From Bacteroidetes bacterium UBA2475 (GTDB lineage Bacteria > Bacteroidota > Bacteroidia > B-17B0 > Aurantibacillaceae), in NCBI GenBank assembly GCA_002342065.1, contig DDPF01000004.1, positions 372,001 through 436,000 on the forward strand: a stretch of DNA of 64,000 bases, read 5' to 3'. Below the pieces are notes generated by a model that saw nothing but the letters and a program-made list of their open reading frames with translations, had not been told where the DNA came from and did not search any database. Position 1 is the first letter of the stretch; each line of letters starts with the position of its first letter. The translations under genes were made by a program, and so were the position numbers. Shown here one piece after another: positions 16,503-24,154 of the stretch.

Positions 16503-18682
16503 AAACGTATTTAAAAATAGTTCTGCTCTTATCAGTGTTTTTTTCAAATAACTTGCGCTCGCAAACAAAATTTGATAGGTCTTTTTATTTAATAAACATT
16601 GCCCCCAATGATTCGATGATGCATGTCGATAAATTGCTGATTGATTCTTTATTAAAGATCTACCATAAAACCACAAACGACACGCTTCGCTATTCGCTTA
16701 TTCGTAACCTTTCAGAATCTTTATCCGATGAGCGCTGGTGGACGCAATACAACAGTTTTTTACTTGCGGCCACGGGATCAAAAGAAGACTCTTTAAGTAT
16801 TTATTTCCGTGGGGCGGCACTTAACAATGTAGCTTACGAATATCAGTATCTTAAAAATGATATTTCAAATGCTCAAAAATACTATGAGCTTTCTTTTATA
16901 GAATACAAAAAAATTAAAAATTTTGAAGGCATGGGGACCGCAAAAAACAATCTTGCCTATATTTTTCAACACCAGGGTAATATCGAAAAAAGCGTTACTT
17001 ATTATAATGAAGCCTATAACCTTTTTTTTAGAACAAATTTTTATTCAGGAATGACGTCAGCATTGATTAACCTTGGAGATATTTATTTTAATAACGAAGA
17101 TTACTTAAGAGCAGAAGAAAATTTTAAAAAGGCTCTATTTTATTGCAAAAAAACAAAGAACCAATATTTGCTGGGCAACGTGTATCATCAGTTGGGAGCT
17201 ATTTATAAGTACAAAAAAAACCGGAATAAAGCGCATTATTATTTTACACAAGCAATTTCAATTTATAGATCTCAAAATAACTATAATAGACTTGCAATAC
17301 TTTATATTAGCCTCGCAAATAATTATTTAGATGCCCATGATGATGCAAACGCAACATTGTATTACACGAAAGCAATAGATGAATTAAAGAACGTAAGCGA
17401 CCTTTCTATGAAATCTAGGGTTTATAATTTTGCGGCAGGTTTTTATTCCGTTAAAAAAGATATAAATACAACAAAGTTTTATGCAGACTCGGCGTATCAT
17501 TACGCTAAAAAAATAGGATACCCTGATCTTATTTATGATGCTGCAACAAAACTAAGTGAAGTATATAGTGCAGAAAAAAATTATTCTTCGGCATTCAAAT
17601 ATCTAAAAGAAGCTACTGTAATGAACGATAGAATCAATAACGATAAGATCAAGAAATCGATATTAGAGCAACAGTTTAAATCTGAGTTTGAAAAGAAAGA
17701 AATTGAGTTCAAATCCGAACAAGAAAAAAAAGACACTATTGTAAAAGCTAAACAACAAAAACAAAAACTCATGCTCATAATTGTTATTGTTGCTTTGATC
17801 GGCATGATCGTGGTGGTGTTTATAGTTTACAGAAGTTACTCAGCTAAAAAGCGATCGGCTCTGGCGTTAGAAGAAAAGAATAAAATAATTTACGAGCAAA
17901 AGAGATTGGTAGAAGAGAAACAAAACGAAATTATTTCCAGTATCAATTACGCACAACGCATTCAAAGCGCAGTTTTAACGGGTGATGACGTTTGGAAAAA
18001 GATCTCGAAAGAATATTTTATTGTTTTTCAACCACGTGATATTGTGAGCGGCGATTTTTATTGGGCACACGTTTTATCTAACGGCAGAGCTGTGTTTGCT
18101 TTAGCTGATTGTACCGGCCATGGCGTGCCAGGTGGATTCATGAGCATGCTGGGCAACAGTTTTTTAAACGAATTAGTTGTAGAAAATAAATTATTTAAAG
18201 CCGACGAAATATTAAATCGCTTACGCGATAAAGTTATTTCGGCATTGTTTAAAAAAGGACAAACACAGCAAAAAGACGGTATGGACATGCTACTTTGTGT
18301 TTGGAATAAAATGGACAATACTTTAGAATTTGCAGGCGCAAATAATGCTTTATATATTGTGCGCGATAAACAAATAACAGAATACAAAGGCGACAAAATG
18401 CCAATAGGAAGTTATTTGGAAGAGAACAAAAATTTTACGTCGCAAAAAATTGCTTTACAAACTAACGATGTAATTTATTTAAGCACCGATGGTTTTGCCG
18501 ATCAGTTTGGCGGCGAAAAAGGAAAAAAGTTTAAATCTAAACAACTCGAAGATTTATTAGCTGAGGTTTCGACTTTAACGATAGAGGAACAAAAACAAAA
18601 ACTGACAGATTCTTTTGCCCAATGGAAAAAGAATTTTGAGCAAACCGATGATGTAAGTTTAATTGGAATTAAAGTAGTGTAG
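16499..18682 (+). CDS. TPR-containing SpoIIE-type PP2C phosphatase
   Basis: 727 aa. A signal peptide (residues 1-21) leads to TPR units (about 95-400), then a coiled coil, one membrane helix (about 422-444, LMLIIVIVALIGMIVVVFIV), a second short coiled linker (YEQKRLVEEKQNEI, about 460), and a cytoplasmic SpoIIE phosphatase domain (about 500-727). Metal-binding motifs include IVSGDFYW, FALADCTGHGVPGGFMSMLG, DGMDMLLCVW and STDGFADQFGG. This is the standard Bacteroidota design in which a periplasmic TPR region controls a Ser/Thr phosphatase, usually acting on an anti-sigma-factor antagonist with a STAS fold. It overlaps radA by 4 bp. Confidence 0.93.
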   Translation: MKTYLKIVLLLSVFFSNNLRSQTKFDRSFYLINIAPNDSMMHVDKLLIDSLLKIYHKTTNDTLRYSLIRNLSESLSDERWWTQYNSFLLAATGSKEDSLSIYFRGAALNNVAYEYQYLKNDISNAQKYYELSFIEYKKIKNFEGMGTAKNNLAYIFQHQGNIEKSVTYYNEAYNLFFRTNFYSGMTSALINLGDIYFNNEDYLRAEENFKKALFYCKKTKNQYLLGNVYHQLGAIYKYKKNRNKAHYYFTQAISIYRSQNNYNRLAILYISLANNYLDAHDDANATLYYTKAIDELKNVSDLSMKSRVYNFAAGFYSVKKDINTTKFYADSAYHYAKKIGYPDLIYDAATKLSEVYSAEKNYSSAFKYLKEATVMNDRINNDKIKKSILEQQFKSEFEKKEIEFKSEQEKKDTIVKAKQQKQKLMLIIVIVALIGMIVVVFIVYRSYSAKKRSALALEEKNKIIYEQKRLVEEKQNEIISSINYAQRIQSAVLTGDDVWKKISKEYFIVFQPRDIVSGDFYWAHVLSNGRAVFALADCTGHGVPGGFMSMLGNSFLNELVVENKLFKADEILNRLRDKVISALFKKGQTQQKDGMDMLLCVWNKMDNTLEFAGANNALYIVRDKQITEYKGDKMPIGSYLEENKNFTSQKIALQTNDVIYLSTDGFADQFGGEKGKKFKSKQLEDLLAEVSTLTIEEQKQKLTDSFAQWKKNFEQTDDVSLIGIKVV

Positions 18683-18683
18683 C

Positions 18684-20255
18684 TTATTGCCCCGTTTGTT
18701 TTCTGGCCTCGTTAATATCCATACGCTCACCATTCTTTAATGCAATTACAAAACAATCTTTAAAGCCTTTTTCGCGTAAACGATTTTGGTGATTGATTGC
18801 TTCTTTTATTTGCGTAAAATTACCCGAAGTATATTTTAAGATATTCTTTACTTTATAATAATTACCATCAACAATAGCTTCAAATTTATTTTGTTTTAAA
18901 TTTAATTCAGTTTCGCTGCTGGCAAATTGTACTTTAAAAACTATCTCCGTTTTATCAGCATTTACCGCAAGTGATTTTTCCTTTTCTTCTTTTTCTTTCT
19001 TTGCTTTCTCTTCTTTCGCCTTTTCCTCTTTAGCTCTCTCCTCTTTTGCTTTGTCTTCCTTCATTTTTTCTTCTTTCGCCTTCTCTTCTTTTTCTTTCTG
19101 CTCTTTTTTAAATTTCTCAGCTATTTCTTTTGCAATGGCACTCGAATCTGTTTTTGTGTTCTTCGTTTTTACACTATCCTTTAATTCAATAGTTACAAAT
19201 TTGCCATCGTCTACTTTTTCTTTATCATCTTTTTTTACTTCAACTTTTGTTTCTTCTTTTTTCTCTTCTTCCTCGTCCTCGTCTTCCACTTTCTTTTGTC
19301 CTGGAATATTTCCTGCTTTTATATTTTCATTCTCTAACGGAACCTGGTTCTCTATATCATCGTTGTATTCTTTTTTTGTTCCTTCTACATCATCTTTATA
19401 TTTTCTTAATCCCCTAAAAATAGATTTTGCTAAGTAATCCTGGCCCGTAGCACTTCCTAAAAAACCTTCTTCAAGCGGGTTGGTTAAATAACCTATCTCA
19501 GTTAAAATGCTTGGCATAGCAGTTCGCCACAACACCCAAATACTTTGGCGGTGTACACCTTTATCAATTCTCCCTGCTTTTTTAATATACTCATCCTGTA
19601 TCTTCATGGCCAGCGATGCGCTTTGTATAACATAAGCGGTGGTATAATTGCTCATGATAATATAACTCTCTTCACTTTCAGGATCAAAGCCCGCATATTT
19701 TTTTTCGTAATCGTCTTCAAGTAAAATAGCAGAGTTCTCGCGGGTTGCCACTTTCATTTTACCTTCTTCGTTCTTTAAACCCATTACGTAGGTCTCTGTT
19801 CCAAACGGTACGGGGTTTGGTTTTTCAACAACTACATATTTACCTTTTTTATTTTTATAAACTTTTGCGCGTTTTTTGCCTGTTTTAGGGTCTTTTATCA
19901 TTACAGCTTTGCCTGCAGCATTACAATGTATTGAGATAAAAAGATCGGCTTTTGCCTTATTGGCTATCTGCGCGCGGTCTTCCAGTTCAACAAAAACATC
20001 GGTTGTGCGCGTAAAAATTACTTTAACATCTTTTAAGTTTTCTTCAATTAATTTGCCCAGCTTTAGGGCCACAGCAAGGGATACGTCTTTTTCTTTATGG
20101 AAAGAACCGCTACAACCGGGGTCTTTACCGCCATGCCCGGGGTCAATAACTATTATTTTTATAGAATTACTTTTGTCTTTTTTAAAGCGCGTAAAAGCTG
20201 TAAACAAGCCAACAACAGCCAGAACTAAGGCAAAATATTTTAATTTTTTAACCAT
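18684..20255 (-). CDS. N-acetylmuramoyl-L-alanine amidase with K/E-rich linker and SPOR-like domain
   Basis: 523 aa from the chosen ATG; an upstream in-frame TTG at 20279 would add 8 residues that spoil the signal sequence. A membrane/signal segment (about 6-22) precedes an Amidase_3 domain (about 30-270) with zinc ligands His41 (DPGHGG), Glu55 and His110 (FISIHCN) and the catalytic Glu in LTEIGYLTNP. A long charged linker (about 308-435) holds tandem AKEEK-type units. The last 80 residues look like a SPOR-type peptidoglycan-binding fold (VFKVQFASSE, then GFKDCFVIALKNG). It cleaves the stem peptide from N-acetylmuramate, probably at division. It is divergent from lptD and converges on the SpoIIE gene with 1 bp between. 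Confidence 0.92.
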   Translation of the reverse strand: MVKKLKYFALVLAVVGLFTAFTRFKKDKSNSIKIIVIDPGHGGKDPGCSGSFHKEKDVSLAVALKLGKLIEENLKDVKVIFTRTTDVFVELEDRAQIANKAKADLFISIHCNAAGKAVMIKDPKTGKKRAKVYKNKKGKYVVVEKPNPVPFGTETYVMGLKNEEGKMKVATRENSAILLEDDYEKKYAGFDPESEESYIIMSNYTTAYVIQSASLAMKIQDEYIKKAGRIDKGVHRQSIWVLWRTAMPSILTEIGYLTNPLEEGFLGSATGQDYLAKSIFRGLRKYKDDVEGTKKEYNDDIENQVPLENENIKAGNIPGQKKVEDEDEEEEKKEETKVEVKKDDKEKVDDGKFVTIELKDSVKTKNTKTDSSAIAKEIAEKFKKEQKEKEEKAKEEKMKEDKAKEERAKEEKAKEEKAKKEKEEKEKSLAVNADKTEIVFKVQFASSETELNLKQNKFEAIVDGNYYKVKNILKYTSGNFTQIKEAINHQNRLREKGFKDCFVIALKNGERMDINEARKQTGQ

Positions 20256-20294
20256 ATCAAATAATAAATACCTATGCAATACCGTAAAGTATTG

Positions 20295-20302
20295 TAGCTT
20301 TG
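20295..20302 (+). promoter_or_regulatory. -7 box of the lptD promoter
   Basis: TAGCTTTG fits TAnnTTTG and ends 15 bases before the TTG start of lptD, within the 62-bp gap to the divergent amidase gene. Confidence 0.5.
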
Positions 20303-20317
20303 TAGACCCTGCATTGG

Positions 20318-22954
20318 TTGAATAAATTTATCCCATTCGGCTTGATAAAACCCCAACATAAAAAAGTAGTTCTCTTCTTTAGCTTGTTAATATCTTTGAG
20401 TATTACCGGTTTAAAAGGCCAAATAGCTCAAAAAGATACGTTAATTAATGTTAGTGCCGATACGCTAAAGCCCGCTGAGGAAGGCGAGGACATGCTCGAG
20501 AACCCTGTAATTTATACCGCAAAAGACAGTGCTGTTTTTTTAAGTGCCAGTAAGCAGGTTTTATTATACGGCAAAGCCCACGTTGAGTTTGGCGAGATGA
20601 ACCTCGAGGCGGAATTCATTGAAATTGATTATTCAAAGAACATTGTTACCGCTTACGGTAAAAAAGACAGCTTAGGAAAGCCTATTGGAAGCCCCGTGTT
20701 TAAAGATGGCCAACAGGAAATGAAGGCCGATAAGATCATTTATAATCTTAAATCAAAAAGAGGGAAGATCTTTAACGCGCTTACCAAGCAAGGTGAGCTT
20801 TTAGTAATTGGTAACGAGATAAAAAAAGACAGCACCAACATTATTTACATGAAGGATATGAAGTGTATCCCCTGTAAAGATGAAGACGCGCGAACGATAT
20901 TCAGGGCAACCAGGGCAAAAATAATTCCTGATGATAAAATTGTTACAGGGCCTATGTATTTGGAAATTGGCGGAGTGCCAACGCCATTAGGACTTCCTTT
21001 TGGTTATTTTCCTAACTCCAAAAGACAACACAACGGAATTCTAATTCCAACATTTGGTAACTCGGCAACACAAGGCTTTAATTTGCGTGGCGGCGGTTTT
21101 TATTGGGGTATAAACGATAAAACCGATATGACAATTCGTGGTGATATTTATGGTAACGGTAGTTGGGCGCTTAATACCACCAACAATTATAATGTGCTGT
21201 ACAAAGCAAACGGTTATACCTATATTGGCTATAGTCAGTTTAATATTGGCGATAAGGATATACCCAAAGATTACAGCAAACAAAAAGCCTATGAAGTAAG
21301 GTGGACACATAACCAGGATAATAAAAGCGATCCAACTATCCGTTTTAGCGCCAATGTAAATTATGTAAAGAACCAATCATACAATCGTATCAACGCAGTT
21401 AACTCAGGACAATTTCTTCAAAACTCATTTCAATCAAATATAAATTTTACAAAGTCATATAAATTAAGCTCATTAAGTTTAAACGCAACACATAGCCAAA
21501 ACTCTATTTCAAAACTGGTTGAAATAACTTTTCCATCATTGACCTTTAACATAAATCGCTTTTATCCTTTCAGAAGAGAAGGTGCAGTAAAACAAACTGT
21601 TTTTGATAAAATAGGAATTAACTATTTGATAGAAGCGCGAAACACGCTCTCCGGAAAGGACTCAAGCCTTTTTCTTGGAAGTCCGTTGGATAGTTTAAGA
21701 TATGGCGTTAAACATTCGTTACCCATTTCAACAAACTTCAATGTTTTAAAATACATTACAGTAACTCCGGCTATTAATTTATCGTCGGTTATGTACACCA
21801 AAAGTTTTAGTAGAGAATATTCAACTGTGGCAACAACGCAAACATATACCATAAAATCAAAACTTACAGGACTAGATTCTACGATAGGCTACAGAACATA
21901 TAATTTGCCAATGGTAACAAACTATACCAACCGTAATTTTGTTGCAGGCTACGACGCTAATTTTTCTACAGCCTTAAACACAAAAGTGTTTTTTGATTAC
22001 ATGTTCAACAAAGGAAAAATTAAACAGATCCGTCATTTATTAATTCCAACTTTAGCGTATTTATATCGCCCTGATTTTGGAAAAGAACAGTATGGTATCT
22101 GGAAAAGTGTTCAGGTAGATACTTTGGGCAACAGACAAAATTATTCCATCTTTCAAAACTCTATTTTTGGCGGCCCCGGTCAGGGCGAGCAAAACACAAT
22201 GTCAATTAATTTAAGTAATAATATTGAAGCAAAACTAAAACAAAGAACAGATACCGGTATTACCTATTCTAAAAGAACACTTATGCAAAACATAAGCATG
22301 GGCGCAGCATATAATTTTGCCGCAGATAGTTTTAATATGAGTTTAATAAATGTAACTGCACGTACAAAACTGTTTAAATATTTTGATGTGGTAGGAAGTT
22401 CAAACTTTGATCCTTACGCCTACGATAAAACCACCAACAGACGCGTGAAAGAATTTAATTATAACAATACCGGCGAGCTGGCTCGTTTTACAAATGCTAA
22501 TTTTGCAGTGAATACTTCTTTTGGAAGCAATATGATTGAAGCGGCGAGGAAAACACGCCAAGCGCCAAACATGACCAACGGCGCAGAAAAAGACGCCAAA
22601 CCTGATCTTGATCAAACTGAAAAATTACCTTGGAACTTAAATATTTATTATAACCTTGCTTTAAACAATCCTGACGATAGAAGGCTTCAGCCAACACAAA
22701 GTTTAAATTTTAGTGGTGACCTAATGCCAACAAAATATTGGAAAATAGGAATAACAAGTGGTTACGATTTTACAAACAAACAATTAAGTTACACCAGTTT
22801 TAATATTTACCGCGATCTTAAATGTTGGGAAGCGCGTATAGACTGGGTTCCATTCGGATTAAGAAAAAGCTATAATCTTACCATTAATTTAAAAGCATCT
22901 ATGTTAAGTGACTTCAAGATCCCTAAACGTAGTCCGCCAATAGATAACTTTTAA
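20318..22954 (+). CDS. lptD: LPS-assembly protein LptD-like outer-membrane protein
   Basis: 878 aa. A signal peptide (hydrophobic about 17-33) is followed by an OstA/LptA-like beta-jellyroll domain (about 70-210: VLLYGKAHVEF, then MNLEAEFIEIDYSKN and MKADKIIYNLKSKRGKI) and a large outer-membrane barrel (about 230-878). LptD receives LPS from the periplasmic bridge and inserts it into the outer leaflet. The start must be TTG (20318) or another non-ATG codon: a TAG stop lies at 20303 in frame and the next ATG is at residue 59, beyond the signal peptide. lptE is not recognisable beside it. Confidence 0.88.
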   Translation: MNKFIPFGLIKPQHKKVVLFFSLLISLSITGLKGQIAQKDTLINVSADTLKPAEEGEDMLENPVIYTAKDSAVFLSASKQVLLYGKAHVEFGEMNLEAEFIEIDYSKNIVTAYGKKDSLGKPIGSPVFKDGQQEMKADKIIYNLKSKRGKIFNALTKQGELLVIGNEIKKDSTNIIYMKDMKCIPCKDEDARTIFRATRAKIIPDDKIVTGPMYLEIGGVPTPLGLPFGYFPNSKRQHNGILIPTFGNSATQGFNLRGGGFYWGINDKTDMTIRGDIYGNGSWALNTTNNYNVLYKANGYTYIGYSQFNIGDKDIPKDYSKQKAYEVRWTHNQDNKSDPTIRFSANVNYVKNQSYNRINAVNSGQFLQNSFQSNINFTKSYKLSSLSLNATHSQNSISKLVEITFPSLTFNINRFYPFRREGAVKQTVFDKIGINYLIEARNTLSGKDSSLFLGSPLDSLRYGVKHSLPISTNFNVLKYITVTPAINLSSVMYTKSFSREYSTVATTQTYTIKSKLTGLDSTIGYRTYNLPMVTNYTNRNFVAGYDANFSTALNTKVFFDYMFNKGKIKQIRHLLIPTLAYLYRPDFGKEQYGIWKSVQVDTLGNRQNYSIFQNSIFGGPGQGEQNTMSINLSNNIEAKLKQRTDTGITYSKRTLMQNISMGAAYNFAADSFNMSLINVTARTKLFKYFDVVGSSNFDPYAYDKTTNRRVKEFNYNNTGELARFTNANFAVNTSFGSNMIEAARKTRQAPNMTNGAEKDAKPDLDQTEKLPWNLNIYYNLALNNPDDRRLQPTQSLNFSGDLMPTKYWKIGITSGYDFTNKQLSYTSFNIYRDLKCWEARIDWVPFGLRKSYNLTINLKASMLSDFKIPKRSPPIDNF

Positions 22955-22966
22955 CCGGAAAATTTT

Positions 22967-23040
22967 CACCGCAGATTGCACAGATTTTCACAGAGGAAAT
23001 ATTTAAAAAAATAATCTGCGCGAATCAGCGAAATCTGTGG
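22967..23040. repeat. Palindromic intergenic repeat (CCGCAGATT family)
   Basis: About 74 bp between lptD and the DUF1653 gene. The left arm CACCGCAGATTGCACAGATT and right arm AATCTGCGCGAATCAGCGAA followed by ATCTGTGG are imperfect inverted repeats with internal periodicity (CAGATT/CGAAT). Such 'ccgcagatt..cacagat' elements are dispersed in many Bacteroidota genomes; that part is from memory. Confidence 0.6.
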
Positions 23041-23042
23041 CT

Positions 23043-23255
23043 TTATATTTTAGTAAAACGTTTTACGTTTTTTCCATCAACAGCAATTGTTTCTATAAAC
23101 ATATTTAATGGCCTTACCCATAAATTCTCACCATCATTTTGGTAAGTTGCTTTATAAACGACCATTTCTTCTAACGTTTCGCTGTGTTTGGCAACACCAA
23201 TTACTTCGTAGATATTACCTTTGTAGTGTTTATATAAGCCTAACTCTAAATTCAT
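23043..23255 (-). CDS. DUF1653 family small protein
   Basis: 70 aa from the chosen ATG. A longer frame begins at an ATG inside the neighbouring palindromic repeat and is unlikely. The pattern G.Y.HYKGN.YEV.G.A.HSET.E..VVY and the ending LWVRPL.MF fit DUF1653, a single small beta-rich domain of unknown function found alone or fused to enzymes. It is flanked on both sides by palindromic repeats and appears monocistronic. Confidence 0.85.
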   Translation of the reverse strand: MNLELGLYKHYKGNIYEVIGVAKHSETLEEMVVYKATYQNDGENLWVRPLNMFIETIAVDGKNVKRFTKI

Positions 23256-23262
23256 AATTTTA

Positions 23263-23400
23263 AACCACATAGATACATAGAATAAGATAGAAAATAAAAT
23301 TTATGGATAAAGTTGCACATAGTGTTGAAGCGAAGCTTCAACTATGTTTGTCTCTTTGTGCATTAGGGTGGAAAAAGAAAAACTATGTGCCTATGTGGTT
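23263..23400. repeat. MITE-like palindromic repeat (AACCACATAG family), copy 1
   Basis: 138 bp bounded by inverted arms AACCACATAGATACATAG (23263-23280) and CTATGTGCCTATGTGGTT (23383-23400), 17 of 18 complementary. A nested hairpin GTTGAAGC-GAA-GCTTCAAC lies inside. The same arms occur at 57898-57985. No coding capacity. Confidence 0.75.
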
Positions 23401-23407
23401 AAAAAAA

Positions 23408-23836
23408 TTAGCTGGTGTGGTCAGCAACAATAACCCATTTATTATCTATCTTTTTCCAAAGCAAAGTAAAATGTCCGCCGGCTGGTTTTTCTTTTTCAAG
23501 CTCCCATTTACCAATAATATAAATACTTGTTTTAGATAACTGTTCAGATGAAAGAATGGTAAATTTTAAAATACCCATTGCGGCTTTATCAGGATAGCTT
23601 TTTATGTAATTATCTAATGTTTTTTGCCATCCATAATTAAGACCCTTGCTTCCAATAAATTTTAGGCTGTCGCTTTTCCAGTAAAAACTCATAAAGCCGT
23701 TTATATCGCCATGATTCCAGGCTAAAACCTGTGCAGACACGATGTTTGAAACCGTTTTTAGATCGCCCGTAAGGTCTTTTTGCGCAAAAGAACAAAGACA
23801 ACAAATTGTAAAAAGGAAGAAAGCTGCTTTTTTCAT
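23408..23836 (-). CDS. Secreted NTF2-like (SnoaL/DUF4440-type) protein
   Basis: 142 aa with a signal peptide (MKKAAFFLFTICCLCSFA, cut before QKDL). The mature part is a single NTF2-like cone fold: VSAQVLAWNHGDINGFMSFY, DSLKFIG, the helix-strand junction YPDKAAMGILKFTILSSEQL, and the ending GGHFTLLWKKIDNKWVIVAD. This matches DUF4440/SnoaL_3-type proteins, which often bind small ligands or act as accessory domains. No catalytic residue can be assigned. It is divergent from metH and its upstream region is shared with the riboswitch promoter. Confidence 0.8.
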   Translation of the reverse strand: MKKAAFFLFTICCLCSFAQKDLTGDLKTVSNIVSAQVLAWNHGDINGFMSFYWKSDSLKFIGSKGLNYGWQKTLDNYIKSYPDKAAMGILKFTILSSEQLSKTSIYIIGKWELEKEKPAGGHFTLLWKKIDNKWVIVADHTS

Positions 23837-23871
23837 AGTTGTAAAATTACATAAAATGTATTATCTTTGAA

Positions 23872-23879
23872 CTCAGTTC
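23872..23879 (+). promoter_or_regulatory. -7 box of the metH riboswitch transcript
   Basis: TATCTTTG fits TAnnTTTG exactly and ends 8 bases before the P1 stem of the SAM aptamer, just where a promoter should be. Confidence 0.65.
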
Positions 23880-23885
23880 TTTAAA

Positions 23886-24060
23886 ACACTTATTAAGAAA
23901 AGCAGAGGGATACGCCCTGTGAAGCTTTACCAACCCTTAATGAAATGTTAAATGAAAAATGTTAGGTTATAAATGATGGTCATTTATAATTTATCATCCA
24001 ACATTTATCATCTCTCAAGAAGGTGGGAATTCGTCTCGGAAAAACCGGGAAAAATAAGTC
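23886..24060 (+). ncRNA. SAM-I type riboswitch aptamer
   Basis: The 5' half reads CTTATTAAGAAAAGC, then AGAGGGATACGCCCTGTGAA and GCTTTACCAACC, which follows the SAM-I core (CTTATCAAGA..GAGGGA..GCCC.GTGAAGC...CAACC). P1 closes with ACTTATT (23888-23894) and AATAAGT (24053-24059). The 3' half has AAGGTGGGAATTCGTC, like the conserved AAGGTGC.AA..TCC block. Between them is an unusually long arm with paired AAATGTTAGG (23957-23966) / CCAACATTT (23998-24006) and an inner ATAAATGA/TCATTTAT hairpin. It precedes metH, a methionine-synthesis gene, as expected for SAM feedback. Confidence 0.85.
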
Positions 24061-24103
24061 GGAAATATTAGTTAAAACATTTTACAAAACAAGTATAAAA
24101 ACT

Positions 24104-24142
24104 AATCCCTTCCGGCGCAAGCCAGAGGGGATTTTTATTTTT
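24104..24142 (+). terminator. Intrinsic terminator of the SAM riboswitch
   Basis: The stem AATCCCTTC (24104-24112) pairs with GAGGGGATT (24125-24133); inside, GGC-GCAA-GCC forms a GNRA-capped extension. A run TTTATTTTT follows. It lies between the aptamer and the metH ATG (24155), so it is the likely expression platform. Confidence 0.82.
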
Positions 24143-24154
24143 AGTATAATTTAT

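Noticed and set aside
18028..18037. CACGTG at about 18031 as a further parS site
   Set aside because: Flanks (CAACCACGTGATAT) lack the GTT/AAC arms; it lies in the SpoIIE coding region by chance.
19051..19437. Serine/phenylalanine-rich open frame on the plus strand
   Set aside because: It is the complement of the Lys/Glu-rich amidase linker; the composition is a simple shadow.
23303..23539. Open frame of 78 codons starting inside a palindromic repeat
   Set aside because: Begins in the AACCACATAG element and runs antisense to the NTF2-like gene; no coding features.
24001..24060. Cobalamin riboswitch upstream of metH
   Set aside because: MetH uses B12 and the 3' part has a superficially similar GGTGGGAA, but the 5' core GAGGGA..GCCC.GTGAAGC..CAACC and the P1 pairing fit SAM-I, and no B12 box was recognised.
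24023..24154. In-frame N-terminal extension of metH
   Set aside because: The extension lies within the SAM aptamer and terminator, and the family start matches the ATG at 24155.
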